From NCBI GenBank assembly GCA_021828105.1, contig JAKATG010000001.1:62001-126000 (forward strand): a stretch of DNA of 64,000 nt, in the 5' to 3' direction. Numbering within the stretch: the stretch's first letter is position 1; every line of letters starts with the position of its first letter. Below, piece after piece: positions 43,185 to 51,689 of the stretch. The position numbers and the translations under genes are program-made. The notes below the pieces were generated by a model, which was given only the letters and a program-made list of their open reading frames with translations, ran no database searches and was not told the origin of the DNA. The DNA is from Taklimakanibacter sp021828105 (GTDB taxonomy: Bacteria > Pseudomonadota > Alphaproteobacteria > Rhizobiales > Aestuariivirgaceae).

Positions 43185-44756
43185 TTAGCCGGCCAATCGG
43201 TCCGCAAAGAACGGTTTGATGCCCAGGCAATGCGTGGCGGCATATTGAATTTCCGCAGGCGTGTTGGAGGCATCCAAGCACGCCCATCCAGCTGGTGCTT
43301 CGGCAACGGGTTGGCGGCGGAGGACCTTGGGCGTAGCGTCGGAGGCATCATTGGAACGATTGAACAGGCGGCGCATCAGCAGACCCGTTGGTGCCTCGAG
43401 CCAGATGCCCCTAAAATTCACCTTGGCCCGTTTTGCGATCTCTGCCACGGCATTTGCTTCGAATTCGCTCAGGAAAGTGGCATCGACAATCACACTTTGG
43501 CCCGACCGCAAGGCGGCCTCAGCCTGCCTGTCCAACGCCTCATAGACACGGTTCGACACCTGTGGGTCGTATGCAGATGGCGCAAGCCGGAAGGTCTCGG
43601 CGACGCCAAACTGGCGCTTGCGTTCGATGTCGCTTCGCAGATGAATTGCTCCTGGCGGGCGCCCGACCAAGGGAGCGAGGCAAGCCGCAAGCGTGCTCTT
43701 GCCGGTGCCGGAGCGGCCACCTATGGCGATCAGCGTCGGGTGGTGTGGTTGCAGGAATTCGCGCGCGGTCTCGAAATAAAGCCGGGCGTCAATGGCTGCG
43801 TGCCGCGAAGTAACAGATCGAGCCGCATTCAATGCCGCCACCTTGGCCCTGATTGCCGCTCTGAGGCCGAGAAACAACGGGAGGGCGCTCAGACCGGCCA
43901 GCTCATCGATCATGTCGCCGGCGTGCCAGAAGTAGCGGTTCAGGATTGTGTTTGCCTCGCTCTTGAGGTTTCTGTGCCACAGATCCATCAGCAGGAAAGC
44001 GAGGTCATAGAGAACATCGGTTGTCGCCAGCTTGTCGTCGAATTCGATGGCGTCAAAGAGGGTCACCTTGTCCTTGAGCAGTACGATGTTGCGCAAATGC
44101 AAATCGCCATGGCAACTCCTTACATGGCCGGTAGCCTCGCGCATGGCCAGAAGGCCGCGAACCTCGCAAAATGACGCCCGCATCGCCCGGCTGACTTCTT
44201 CGCTCGTCGCGCGCGGGAAGATATCCGCCGCCTGGCGCAGCTCATTCAACGTCTCTTGAATGACGACTTCCAATGCCTCCGTCGCATGTCCGTTCCTGAC
44301 CACCTTGGCGGCGGAATGCGCCGCGGACACGGCCGCGGCGAGATCGCGGATGATCTGCGGGTCGAGCTTTCCTGCATCGGCCAGCCGGTCCAAAGTCCGG
44401 CGCTCATCGAAGCGCTGCAGGTGCACCGCCCATTCGACCACTTCGCCCGAGCGGCCAAGGTGCAGGCCTTCCGGACCCCTCCTGATCGCTATCACGCCCC
44501 TGTAGAGCTGAGGTGCCAGCTTGTGATTGATGGCGAATTCGCGTTCGCAAAAGTGCTTCCTTCTCTCAAGGGTAGAGTAGTCGAGGAAGGGCAGCTTGAT
44601 AGAGCGTTTGACCTTGTAGACATTCTCACCGGCGAGAAAGACTACCGAGCAGTGCGTGTCGATCCTGACAGGCGCGTCGGCAAGGCCATGAGCGGCGGCA
44701 CTGCCGAGATAGTCCAACACCTCTTCCTGCAGTTTATCACCAATAATGGTTCCCAT
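43185..44756 (-). CDS. APH-like / P-loop fusion kinase
   Basis: This protein of about 523 aa has an N-terminal aminoglycoside-phosphotransferase-like domain with the Brenner motif CHGDLHLRNIVLL (about residues 215-227) and the following DAIEFDD. A C-terminal P-loop kinase domain follows, with GGRSGTGKST (about 346-355) and a later DATFLSEFEANAV. Such AAA/APH fusions are widespread beside Usp genes, but their substrates are unknown. ATG 44756 is preferred, and a GTG at 44768 is possible. An FNR-type site lies inside the end of the upstream gene at 44824. Confidence 0.82.
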   Translation of the reverse strand: MGTIIGDKLQEEVLDYLGSAAAHGLADAPVRIDTHCSVVFLAGENVYKVKRSIKLPFLDYSTLERRKHFCEREFAINHKLAPQLYRGVIAIRRGPEGLHLGRSGEVVEWAVHLQRFDERRTLDRLADAGKLDPQIIRDLAAAVSAAHSAAKVVRNGHATEALEVVIQETLNELRQAADIFPRATSEEVSRAMRASFCEVRGLLAMREATGHVRSCHGDLHLRNIVLLKDKVTLFDAIEFDDKLATTDVLYDLAFLLMDLWHRNLKSEANTILNRYFWHAGDMIDELAGLSALPLFLGLRAAIRAKVAALNAARSVTSRHAAIDARLYFETAREFLQPHHPTLIAIGGRSGTGKSTLAACLAPLVGRPPGAIHLRSDIERKRQFGVAETFRLAPSAYDPQVSNRVYEALDRQAEAALRSGQSVIVDATFLSEFEANAVAEIAKRAKVNFRGIWLEAPTGLLMRRLFNRSNDASDATPKVLRRQPVAEAPAGWACLDASNTPAEIQYAATHCLGIKPFFADRLAG

Positions 44757-44799
44757 GGCACATGGCACCCGAAGTCAATCGTAACATATGGCGAATACC

Positions 44800-47544
44800 T
44801 TAAGGTGTGACGGGTTCCGGGCTATGATCCAGATCAATTGCGAGGTTCGCCGCTTCCGGGGAAAGGACAAGGCGCACGCTTTGGATCCCGGCTTCATTTG
44901 GCGAGCTCTCGAAGCCCAGCTCCCGGCATAGCTGCAGCATCGCCTTGTTCTCGGCCAGGACCTCGCCGGTGATGACCCTATATCCTTCCGATCTGGCGTA
45001 GCGGACGGCCAGGTTCATCAAGCTGGTTCCCAAGCCGCGACCCTTGAAGTCTGATCTCACCAGAATCGCAAATTCCGCGGTTTTGTGGTCGGGATCGGCA
45101 TGCAGCCTCACCACGCCGAGGACCTCATCCGAAGCACGGCCGAGTGCCAGGAATGCGATCGTCCGGCCATAGTCGAGCTGGGTCAGCCTGGCAATGAAAT
45201 GATGACTGAAATGGCGCAAGGGCGCGAAAAATCGCAGGCGGATATCCTCTTGATCGATCTTCTCGAGGAAGGAAAGCAGCGCCGGCTCGTCTTCGGCTTT
45301 GACCGGTCTTATGAACAGCTTCTCGCCGCCGCGGAGGTTCTCGTGGCTTTCCCATTGCCTCGGATAGGGTCTGATCGCTAAGCGCGTATTGGGTGCAGCG
45401 CGGAATTCCTCCGGAAGAAACCGGGCTATCGCAATGCGCGCATCGAGAACCACGGCGCCATCCGCGTCGGCGAGCATCGGGTTGAGGTCGACTTCGCGGA
45501 TCTCGGGAAAGTCCGCCGATAGTTGAGAAAGCCTGGTCAATATGTCGGCAACGGCGTCGATCCTGGCAGCGCGCACATTGCGGTATTGGCCGAGAAGGCG
45601 GAAAACTCTCGTTCTGGCCATGAGCTCGCGCGCCATCGCCAGGTCCAATGGCGGCAATGCGAGAGCCTTGTCGTTGGCGACCTCGACGGATATGCCGCCG
45701 GCGCCGAACACGATGACCGGCCCGAAGGTCCGATCATCGGCGATGCCGGCGATGAGTTCTCTCGCCTGCAGCCGCGTGACCATGGGATGGAGCGTGACGC
45801 CGGCGATATCGGCATCGGGCCGCGCCTTGCGGGCGGTCGCCAGGATTTCAGCAGCAGCAGCCCGAACCTCGCTTGGTGTCTTGAGATTGAGATGAACACC
45901 GCCAATGTCCGACTTGTGAATGATGTCGCGGGACAGGATCTTGAGCGCGACTGCCGCATGCTTCCCAAGGAGAGGCGATGCGTGGCGCATCGCTTCCTCC
46001 GGATCGGCTGCGAAAATCGCCTCCACGACCGGAATGCCATAGGCTGTGAGCAGGGCGGTTACCTCCAAAGGATCAAGCCATGAGCGCTCTTGAGAGAGCG
46101 CCTTGGTAATGATCGCCTGTCCGGATTCGATGTCAGGTCTCGGATTATCCGAGACGGGAGGTGGCGTCGCCGTCAGACCTTCTTGCGCCTCGCGATAGCG
46201 AACGAAGTGCATGAAGCCCTGCACGGCTTTCGCTTCGGTCGGGAAATGCGGGATCCTGGCCGCCTCGAAATGCTCGGCCGAATCCGCATCGTCGGCGGTC
46301 CAGCTGGCGAAAACCGGCTTGCCGGAAGCTTGCGTTCCATGCGCCGCCACGACCTTGGCGACTTGCGCTGCTGAGGCTTTCGAAGAAGCAAGCGCCGTCG
46401 GCACGTTCAGCACCAGGATGGCATCATTGGCGTCATCCTCGAGCAGCGCCTGCAGCGCCGCCCCATAACGATCGGCATCCGCGTCACCGATGATGTCCAC
46501 CGGATTGGCCCGGGACCAGTTTGCGGGCAGGCGATGGTCGAGCGCCGCCATGGTCTTCGAGGATATATCGGCGAGAGTGCCGCCGAAATCGACCAGACGG
46601 TCGGTCGCCAGGACGCCAAGGCCGCCGCCATTGGTCAGAATGGCCAATCTGCGGCCGGGAAAGGGTCGCAACCTCCCCAGGCCCTCGGCTGCGGCAAAGA
46701 ACTCGTCGAGATCGGCTACGCGTAGCAGCCCGGCACGGCGGAAAGCGGCATCATAAACGGCATCACTGCCGGCCAGCGCGCCCGTATGCGTGGCGGCGGC
46801 GAGCGAAGCCTGGTGATGGCGGCCGGCCTTCATGACGATCACCGGTTTGATGCGTGCCGCCGCCCGCGCGGCGGAAATAAATTTCGAAGAATTGGTAATC
46901 GCTTCGACATAGAGCAGTATGGCTCTCGTCTTGGGGTCCAAGGCGAAATGATCGAGAAGATCGGCGAAATCGACATCGAGAGCGTCGCCGATCGATGCGA
47001 CGGCCGAGAACCCGACAGCGCGCCTGGCGCCCCACTCGACAAGGGCCGCGGCGATGGCGCCCGACTGGGAGACAAGAGCCAGATCCCCCGGATTGGCTGA
47101 CCGGGCTGCGAAACTGGCATTGAGCCCGATCGGAGGAACCAGCAGGCCGAGACCATTCGGCCCCAATATTCTGAGGCCTTTCCTGCGCGCGGCTTTCAGC
47201 ATTTGATCGGCGAGCGAGCCTGCGCCATGGCCCAGGCCGGCCGATATGACGACTGCCGCCGGCACGCCTGCTTCACCGGCTGTCGCCACGATCTGCGGCA
47301 CGGCGGGTGCCGGCGCGGTCACCACGATCAGGTCGGGAAGAACGCCAAGCGCGGCCAGTGAAGGTGAAGTTGCGATATCGTCTATGAGCGGATGATTGGG
47401 ATTGACTACGTCAATTCGGCCCTTGAACCCTGCCGATTTGAGATTGGCGAGGACAGCCCTCCCCAGCGATCGCTTCTTTGGGCTGGCGCCAATCACCGCC
47501 ACCGATTTGGGGTTGAACAACTTGTCGAGTCGATAGATGCTCAT
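44800..47544 (-). CDS. Acyl-CoA synthetase (ADP-forming)-like / GNAT fusion, Pat-like
   Basis: This 914-aa protein has a CoA-binding domain (about 8-130: KSVAVIGASPKKRSLG), a succinyl-CoA-synthetase-like domain with His253 in AATHTGALAGSD, and an ATP-grasp domain (about 490-700, HKSDIGGVHLNL). It ends in a GNAT acetyltransferase domain (about 745-900, VRSDFKGRGLGTSLMNLAV). The layout is that of protein lysine acetyltransferases such as Pat/YfiQ. His253 matches the phospho-histidine motif of active ADP-forming acyl-CoA synthetases, so it might also make or use acyl-CoA. It is the last gene of the operon with the metal ATPase, 6 nt downstream of it. Confidence 0.88.
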   Translation of the reverse strand: MSIYRLDKLFNPKSVAVIGASPKKRSLGRAVLANLKSAGFKGRIDVVNPNHPLIDDIATSPSLAALGVLPDLIVVTAPAPAVPQIVATAGEAGVPAAVVISAGLGHGAGSLADQMLKAARRKGLRILGPNGLGLLVPPIGLNASFAARSANPGDLALVSQSGAIAAALVEWGARRAVGFSAVASIGDALDVDFADLLDHFALDPKTRAILLYVEAITNSSKFISAARAAARIKPVIVMKAGRHHQASLAAATHTGALAGSDAVYDAAFRRAGLLRVADLDEFFAAAEGLGRLRPFPGRRLAILTNGGGLGVLATDRLVDFGGTLADISSKTMAALDHRLPANWSRANPVDIIGDADADRYGAALQALLEDDANDAILVLNVPTALASSKASAAQVAKVVAAHGTQASGKPVFASWTADDADSAEHFEAARIPHFPTEAKAVQGFMHFVRYREAQEGLTATPPPVSDNPRPDIESGQAIITKALSQERSWLDPLEVTALLTAYGIPVVEAIFAADPEEAMRHASPLLGKHAAVALKILSRDIIHKSDIGGVHLNLKTPSEVRAAAAEILATARKARPDADIAGVTLHPMVTRLQARELIAGIADDRTFGPVIVFGAGGISVEVANDKALALPPLDLAMARELMARTRVFRLLGQYRNVRAARIDAVADILTRLSQLSADFPEIREVDLNPMLADADGAVVLDARIAIARFLPEEFRAAPNTRLAIRPYPRQWESHENLRGGEKLFIRPVKAEDEPALLSFLEKIDQEDIRLRFFAPLRHFSHHFIARLTQLDYGRTIAFLALGRASDEVLGVVRLHADPDHKTAEFAILVRSDFKGRGLGTSLMNLAVRYARSEGYRVITGEVLAENKAMLQLCRELGFESSPNEAGIQSVRLVLSPEAANLAIDLDHSPEPVTP
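44824..44837 (-). promoter_or_regulatory. FNR/FixK-type site TTGATCTGGATCAT (minus strand)
   Basis: One base off consensus, lying within the last codons of the GNAT-fusion gene. The class-II start would be near 44789, 33 nt before the kinase ATG at 44756. It would let the kinase be expressed without the upstream operon. Confidence 0.5.
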
Positions 47545-47550
47545 GGTCGG

Positions 47551-49437
47551 CTATCTCAGCACACGAAGCGCGTTCAGGATAACCAGGACATCGATGACTT
47601 CCTGGACAATCGCGCCGCGGACCGGCGTGAGATAGCCGAAAGCGGCAACCAGCATGCCGATCCCGGACAGGCCGAGACCAATCGTGACACTCTCGAGCGC
47701 GATGTTGCGGCTGCGCCGTGCGATCCTGATCGCCGGCAAAAGCGCATCCAGGCGATCCTGAACAATGACGACGTCGGCGGTTTCCGACGAGGCGGCGGCG
47801 CCGGTCGCGCCCATGGCCACCCCGACATTCGCCGCCGCCAGGGCCGGGGCATCGTTGATACCGTCGCCAACCATCATGACGGGCGTCTGCTTGCCCTCGG
47901 CATGAACGATCGCCACTTTGGCGTTAGGGTCGAGGTCGCCTCTCACCAGGTCGAACGGCAGGTCGCGCGCGATCTCCTCGGCGACGGCCTGGCGGTCTCC
48001 GCTGGCCAGGATGATGCGGCGGATGCCCGCTTCGCGCAGCGAGTCAAGCAGCGCCGGAATGCCTTCGCGTGGCTTGTCCGCAAGGCCAAAGAGAGCCACG
48101 ACTTTGCCACTGACGGCCAAGGCCGCGAGAACCGTTCCGGCGCTCGCGCTGACCGAAGCGAGAAGTTTGCGGTTCTTTCGTGCATGCTTGGCCACATAGT
48201 CGATGCCGCCAATGGCAATGGTCTTGCCTTCGACCTTGCCGCGCAATCCTTCACCCGGAGTTTCCACGACATGCGTGGGAGAAGCGAGGTCCAGATGCCG
48301 GTGCTTTGCCTCGCCCACAAGCGCCTTGGCGATCGGATGGGTCGACGCCTGGTCGAGTGACGCGGCAAGGCGCAACGCCTCATCCTCCGACAAAGAGGGG
48401 GAGGCCACGTTGACAAGGACAAGCTTGGGTGTGCCGCCGGTCAGCGTGCCGGTCTTGTCGAGCACAATCGTGCGTATCGTCGCCATCATCTCGAGAATGG
48501 CTCCCCCTTTTACCAGCACGCCGGCTCTCGCCGCCCGCGAGAGACCGGCGACGATCGCCACGGGAACAGCGAGGATCAGAGGGCAAGGCGTTGCCACCAC
48601 CAGCACGCTCAAGCCGCGAATGGGATCGCTCGTGAAAGCCCATGCCGCGCCGGCCAGGGCGACCGTGCAGGCCAGGAAGACTATTGCGTAGCGATCCGCC
48701 AGGCGGGTCATGGGCGCCTTTGACAGCCTGGCGCGCTCGACCAGGCGCACGATGCCGGAATAGGTGCTTTCGTCAGCGGTGCGCAGTGCGGTCATCATGA
48801 AGGTCTGGCCGACATTTCCTGCGCCGCTCAGCACCAGCGCGCCGTCCGCACACTTGACCGGCAAGGCTTCGCCGGTGAGACTGGCATAGTCGAGCACTGC
48901 GTCGCTTTGGACATGTCCATCGACGGGCACGACTTCCCCGCTTCGCACCACGACGTGGTCGCCGGGAATAAGCCGCTCCAAGGACACTTCCTCTAGTCCA
49001 TGGCTGGATTGGCGAATGGCGGTACGGGGCACGCGGGCGAGCAGGGCGGTCATCTCGCGTCCGGCGCGCCTGTCGGCGAAACTCTCCAGGAACTGTCCCC
49101 CGGCATACATGATGGCCACGACATTCGCGGCCAGGTTCTCGCCGAAGAGCAAGGCTGCCGACATCGACAGAGCAGCAACGATATCGAGACCGACATCCCC
49201 CCGCCTCAGACTCTGCACGATCTGGACGAACAACGACAGGAGCACCGGAAGAGTGGCGACGGACCAGATGACGCCCGATGCGGCATGATTGTCGATTTGT
49301 TGCGACCAAAGACCGAGGCAGAGGCCTGCCGTTGCGATTATCAGCAGGACGGCGGTCAAATCATGCGGGCGATTGATATTCGTATTCGCTGCTGATTTGG
49401 CGGTTCCCCCGGGAGCGATGGAAGTCTGCGCGGTCAT
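47551..49437 (-). CDS. P1B-type metal-transporting ATPase, TPCP motif
   Basis: This 628-aa heavy-metal P-type ATPase has actuator SLTGEALPV (about 186), the membrane metal motif TPCP at residues 283-286, phosphorylation site DKTGTLTGG at 327-335, the HP site in STHPIAKAL and GDGINDAPALA. It has no N-terminal metal-binding domain and ends soon after the last helices (VLVILNALRVLR). The TPCP motif is that reported for the P1B-5 subgroup, which includes the Ni/Fe transporter Nia of Sinorhizobium, but the hemerythrin tail known from that group is absent. It lies in an operon with the FixK-like and Pat-like genes. The metal is not proven. Confidence 0.88.
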   Translation of the reverse strand: MTAQTSIAPGGTAKSAANTNINRPHDLTAVLLIIATAGLCLGLWSQQIDNHAASGVIWSVATLPVLLSLFVQIVQSLRRGDVGLDIVAALSMSAALLFGENLAANVVAIMYAGGQFLESFADRRAGREMTALLARVPRTAIRQSSHGLEEVSLERLIPGDHVVVRSGEVVPVDGHVQSDAVLDYASLTGEALPVKCADGALVLSGAGNVGQTFMMTALRTADESTYSGIVRLVERARLSKAPMTRLADRYAIVFLACTVALAGAAWAFTSDPIRGLSVLVVATPCPLILAVPVAIVAGLSRAARAGVLVKGGAILEMMATIRTIVLDKTGTLTGGTPKLVLVNVASPSLSEDEALRLAASLDQASTHPIAKALVGEAKHRHLDLASPTHVVETPGEGLRGKVEGKTIAIGGIDYVAKHARKNRKLLASVSASAGTVLAALAVSGKVVALFGLADKPREGIPALLDSLREAGIRRIILASGDRQAVAEEIARDLPFDLVRGDLDPNAKVAIVHAEGKQTPVMMVGDGINDAPALAAANVGVAMGATGAAASSETADVVIVQDRLDALLPAIRIARRSRNIALESVTIGLGLSGIGMLVAAFGYLTPVRGAIVQEVIDVLVILNALRVLR

Positions 49438-49521
49438 GGCTTCTGGCGCCCCTCAGGCGGCGTGATCAAGACGATAGCCGAGCTGCGCAATTCCTCATTT
49501 GGAGCTTCAGCACGCCTGCGC

Positions 49522-50013
49522 TCACAGCCGAAGCTCATCCGCGGCTGCATCGACATCGTGCACTTCGACGGACCCGCGGCAGTTGCGCAGCAGGATCCTG
49601 GTTGCAACACGTTCATCGACCATGCTGTGCACCTCGACGAGGAGCAAAAACTCACCGCGGTTGACGGCGCCGGCCAGACGCTCGGCATGCTCTGGGGGTA
49701 GCCACTGCAGCAGCGTTTTTCCGAATGAAGCTGCGTTCTTCGCGATGGCCCTGGGCAGGCTATCACAATCGCGCGCCAGGACCACGATCCTGTTCGAGTC
49801 GACCAGAAGTTTGGGCGTTGCCGCGCTCCGGCTCACGAGTCGCGCAAGCTCGGTGGCGTTCTGCCGTTCGCCCGCGAAGCTTGCCTCCTGGCCGATGACG
49901 GAAATGAGCTGCGGTTCGAGATCCGTCTGTATCAGGTGTCGGGTGACGGTCAGCGCGTCTTCGAGATTGGCGACGACCGCCAGGGCGAAACGCCGATGCG
50001 CTCTGTCTTTCAC
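49522..50013 (-). CDS. Conserved hypothetical protein in the FixK-ATPase operon
   Basis: This 163-aa soluble protein (start MKDRAHRRFALAVVANLEDA) has alternating beta/alpha character (PQLISVIGQEAS, RIVVLARDCDSLP, EFLLLVEVHSMVDERVATRI). It resembles small regulatory folds that recall ACT- or DUF1269-like proteins. It begins 9 nt after the FixK-like stop and ends 84 nt before the ATPase gene. The position suggests a role in metal or redox sensing, but no domain is certain. Confidence 0.6.
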   Translation of the reverse strand: MKDRAHRRFALAVVANLEDALTVTRHLIQTDLEPQLISVIGQEASFAGERQNATELARLVSRSAATPKLLVDSNRIVVLARDCDSLPRAIAKNAASFGKTLLQWLPPEHAERLAGAVNRGEFLLLVEVHSMVDERVATRILLRNCRGSVEVHDVDAAADELRL

Positions 50014-50022
50014 GGTTGGCTC

Positions 50023-50727
50023 CTACCAGTCTTCGCCTTCACCTTCGGCCAAGGCCTCCAGGCGCTCGAAATCGACGATGACCAGGCTATGAATCCGCGG
50101 CAGGTCTATGATCCGCCTGGTTCGAAGCTTGGTCAGGTTGCGGCTCACGGTCTCGATGGTCAGGCCGAGGAAATCCGCTATGTCCGTACGGCTCAACGGG
50201 ATTTCGACCGTGCCGCACTCGCCCTGGCGGCGGTGCAGCTCGAGGATGAAGGCTGCGAGCTTTTCGATGGCCGAACGGCGGTTCAGGACGGCGATCTGCT
50301 CGCGGGCATTTTCGAGCTCCTGCGACAGCAGGCTTACCAGTTGCGGCGCGAGCGCCGGCTCGTCGCGAAGACGACGATAGGTGCTGTTTTCATCCAGGCT
50401 GCGGACCCTCACGGGCGTGATGGCTTCCGCGCTATAGTGGCGCTCGCTTCCGGCCTCGAATCCCAGGACGTCACCGGCGAATCTCAACGAGATGATTTGG
50501 CGCCTTCCGTCGTTCAGGATGCGATAGAGCCGGACCAGTCCCGATTCGATCTTGTAGATATTGCGGTCATCGTCCCCCTGGTGAAAGAGATGTTGGCCTC
50601 GCTCGAGCTTCCGAGCAGATTGGCCGGACAGCATTTCATCGAATGTTTTCAAGCCTTTGCATAGTCCATCGACGAAGGGCGACGGAGCTGGGTGGCCCGA
50701 AGTCGGATGTGCGGCAAGTGCGAGCAT
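50023..50727 (-). CDS. Crp/Fnr-family regulator without Fe-S cysteines (FixK-like)
   Basis: This 234-aa regulator has a cyclic-nucleotide-binding-type beta barrel (about 35-130), a dimer helix and a C-terminal helix-turn-helix (RTDIADFLGLTIETVSRNL). The E-x-x-S-R recognition residues read TTGAT half-sites. The N-terminal cysteine cluster of Fnr is missing, so it should be FixK-like and controlled by its own transcription. ATG 50727 follows AGGAGGGA, and a longer start lacks one. It is divergent from the OmpR-type regulator and first in an operon with the hypothetical, ATPase and Pat-like genes. It could act on the FNR-type sites found throughout the region. Confidence 0.88.
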   Translation of the reverse strand: MLALAAHPTSGHPAPSPFVDGLCKGLKTFDEMLSGQSARKLERGQHLFHQGDDDRNIYKIESGLVRLYRILNDGRRQIISLRFAGDVLGFEAGSERHYSAEAITPVRVRSLDENSTYRRLRDEPALAPQLVSLLSQELENAREQIAVLNRRSAIEKLAAFILELHRRQGECGTVEIPLSRTDIADFLGLTIETVSRNLTKLRTRRIIDLPRIHSLVIVDFERLEALAEGEGEDW

Positions 50728-50782
50728 GGTTCCCTCCTGAGCGCTTGTGCGTGCATAGGAAGCGCTCCTTGCCTTGCCGGGG

Positions 50783-50822
50783 TTTGCCGCGATTGTGCCG
50801 GTTTGTGGCGATTTGTGTCCTG
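50783..50822. promoter_or_regulatory. Phased TTGTG direct repeats
   Basis: TTGTG occurs at 50793, 50803 and 50813, exactly 10 bp apart, and a degenerate unit (TTTGCCGCGA) precedes it. This helically phased array sits between the divergent FixK-like and OmpR-type regulator genes. OmpR/PhoB-class regulators bind direct repeats, so this is a candidate operator for the neighbouring response regulator. Confidence 0.4.
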
Positions 50823-50861
50823 TGATAATTCTCGCCAAAATGCCAATCCCGCGAGTCCGTC

Positions 50862-51590
50862 GTGAACGAAGGTCAAGCCCATATCGTTATTGTGGATGAC
50901 GAAGCGCCCATCCGCACCCTTCTGCGGAATTGCTTTGAGCAGGAAGGTTACCGTGTCAGTGAAGCAGCATCCGGAGCCGAGCTTCTGAAGCTCGTGAATG
51001 GCGGCAATGTCGACCTCATAACCCTCGACTTGACCCTCGGAAGCGAAAGCGGTCTGGAGATTGCGCGAAACCTGCGTGCCGGATCGCAAATCCCCATCAT
51101 CATGGTGACCGGCAAGGGAGATGTGATCGACCGCGTGGTGGGGCTCGAGATCGGTGCCGACGATTACATCGCCAAGCCCTTCCATCTCAGGGAAATGCTC
51201 GCCCGGGTCCGGACAGTTCTCCGGCGCACCGGCAGCCAGACAGAGGAAAGAACAGCCGGGCCGGCTACGGAACTGATATACAGGTTCGATGATTGGGAAT
51301 TCAATCTGACGAGGCGCGAGCTCCGCGAGCCCGGGGGCAAACTGTGCCAATTGACCACAGCCGAGATCGACCTCCTGGCCGTGCTGGTGAAGCGGCCCGG
51401 CCACGTATTGTCGCGCGATGCGATCATGGACCAGCTCAAGGGCCATGACTGGGCCGCCAATGACCGGGCCATCGACAGCCAGATCTCGCGGCTGCGCAAG
51501 AAGCTGGGGGGAGGCTCCGAAACATCGAGCCTGATCAAGACCATAAGAGGTGTCGGCTACAGCTTCACGGCTAAGGTGACGAAATCTTAG
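50862..51590 (+). CDS. OmpR-family response regulator
   Basis: This 242-aa protein has a receiver domain (Asp12, Asp13, phospho-acceptor Asp56 in LDLTLG, Lys in AKPFH) and a winged-helix effector domain (AIDSQISRLRKKLGG, IRGVGYSF). It starts at a GTG, the only plausible codon, since the next residues (MNEGQAHIVIVDDEAP) are the conserved beginning. The hybrid kinase at 52633 is the nearest possible partner. It is divergent from the FixK-like gene and may control it. Confidence 0.9.
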   Translation: MNEGQAHIVIVDDEAPIRTLLRNCFEQEGYRVSEAASGAELLKLVNGGNVDLITLDLTLGSESGLEIARNLRAGSQIPIIMVTGKGDVIDRVVGLEIGADDYIAKPFHLREMLARVRTVLRRTGSQTEERTAGPATELIYRFDDWEFNLTRRELREPGGKLCQLTTAEIDLLAVLVKRPGHVLSRDAIMDQLKGHDWAANDRAIDSQISRLRKKLGGGSETSSLIKTIRGVGYSFTAKVTKS

Positions 51591-51689
51591 CGCATGATCC
51601 GGAAAGTGGATACCGGTTTTCCGAAAAGATCATGCGCAAACAAAAGAATAACGCGCGATGGCGACTCGATGTAAAGCCGTCGCGCTTTA
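51590..51689. repeat. Dispersed double-hairpin repeat, copy 2
   Basis: Reverse-oriented copy of the element at 12146-12250: GCGCATGATCC ... GATCATGCGC (51590-51637) followed by ACGCGCGATGGC ... GCCGTCGCGCTT (51651-51688). It fills the whole gap between the convergent response-regulator and Usp genes, and both stop codons lie at its edges. It may act as a bidirectional terminator. Confidence 0.8.

Larger units (their letters stand above)
41951..43417. repeat. Tandem duplication, unit 2 (~1.47 kb)
   Basis: Second unit of the direct duplication described at 40480-41950. It contributes the truncated membrane-protein copy, Usp duplicate B, its FNR-type site and the 3' end of the intact kinase gene. 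Confidence 0.85.
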
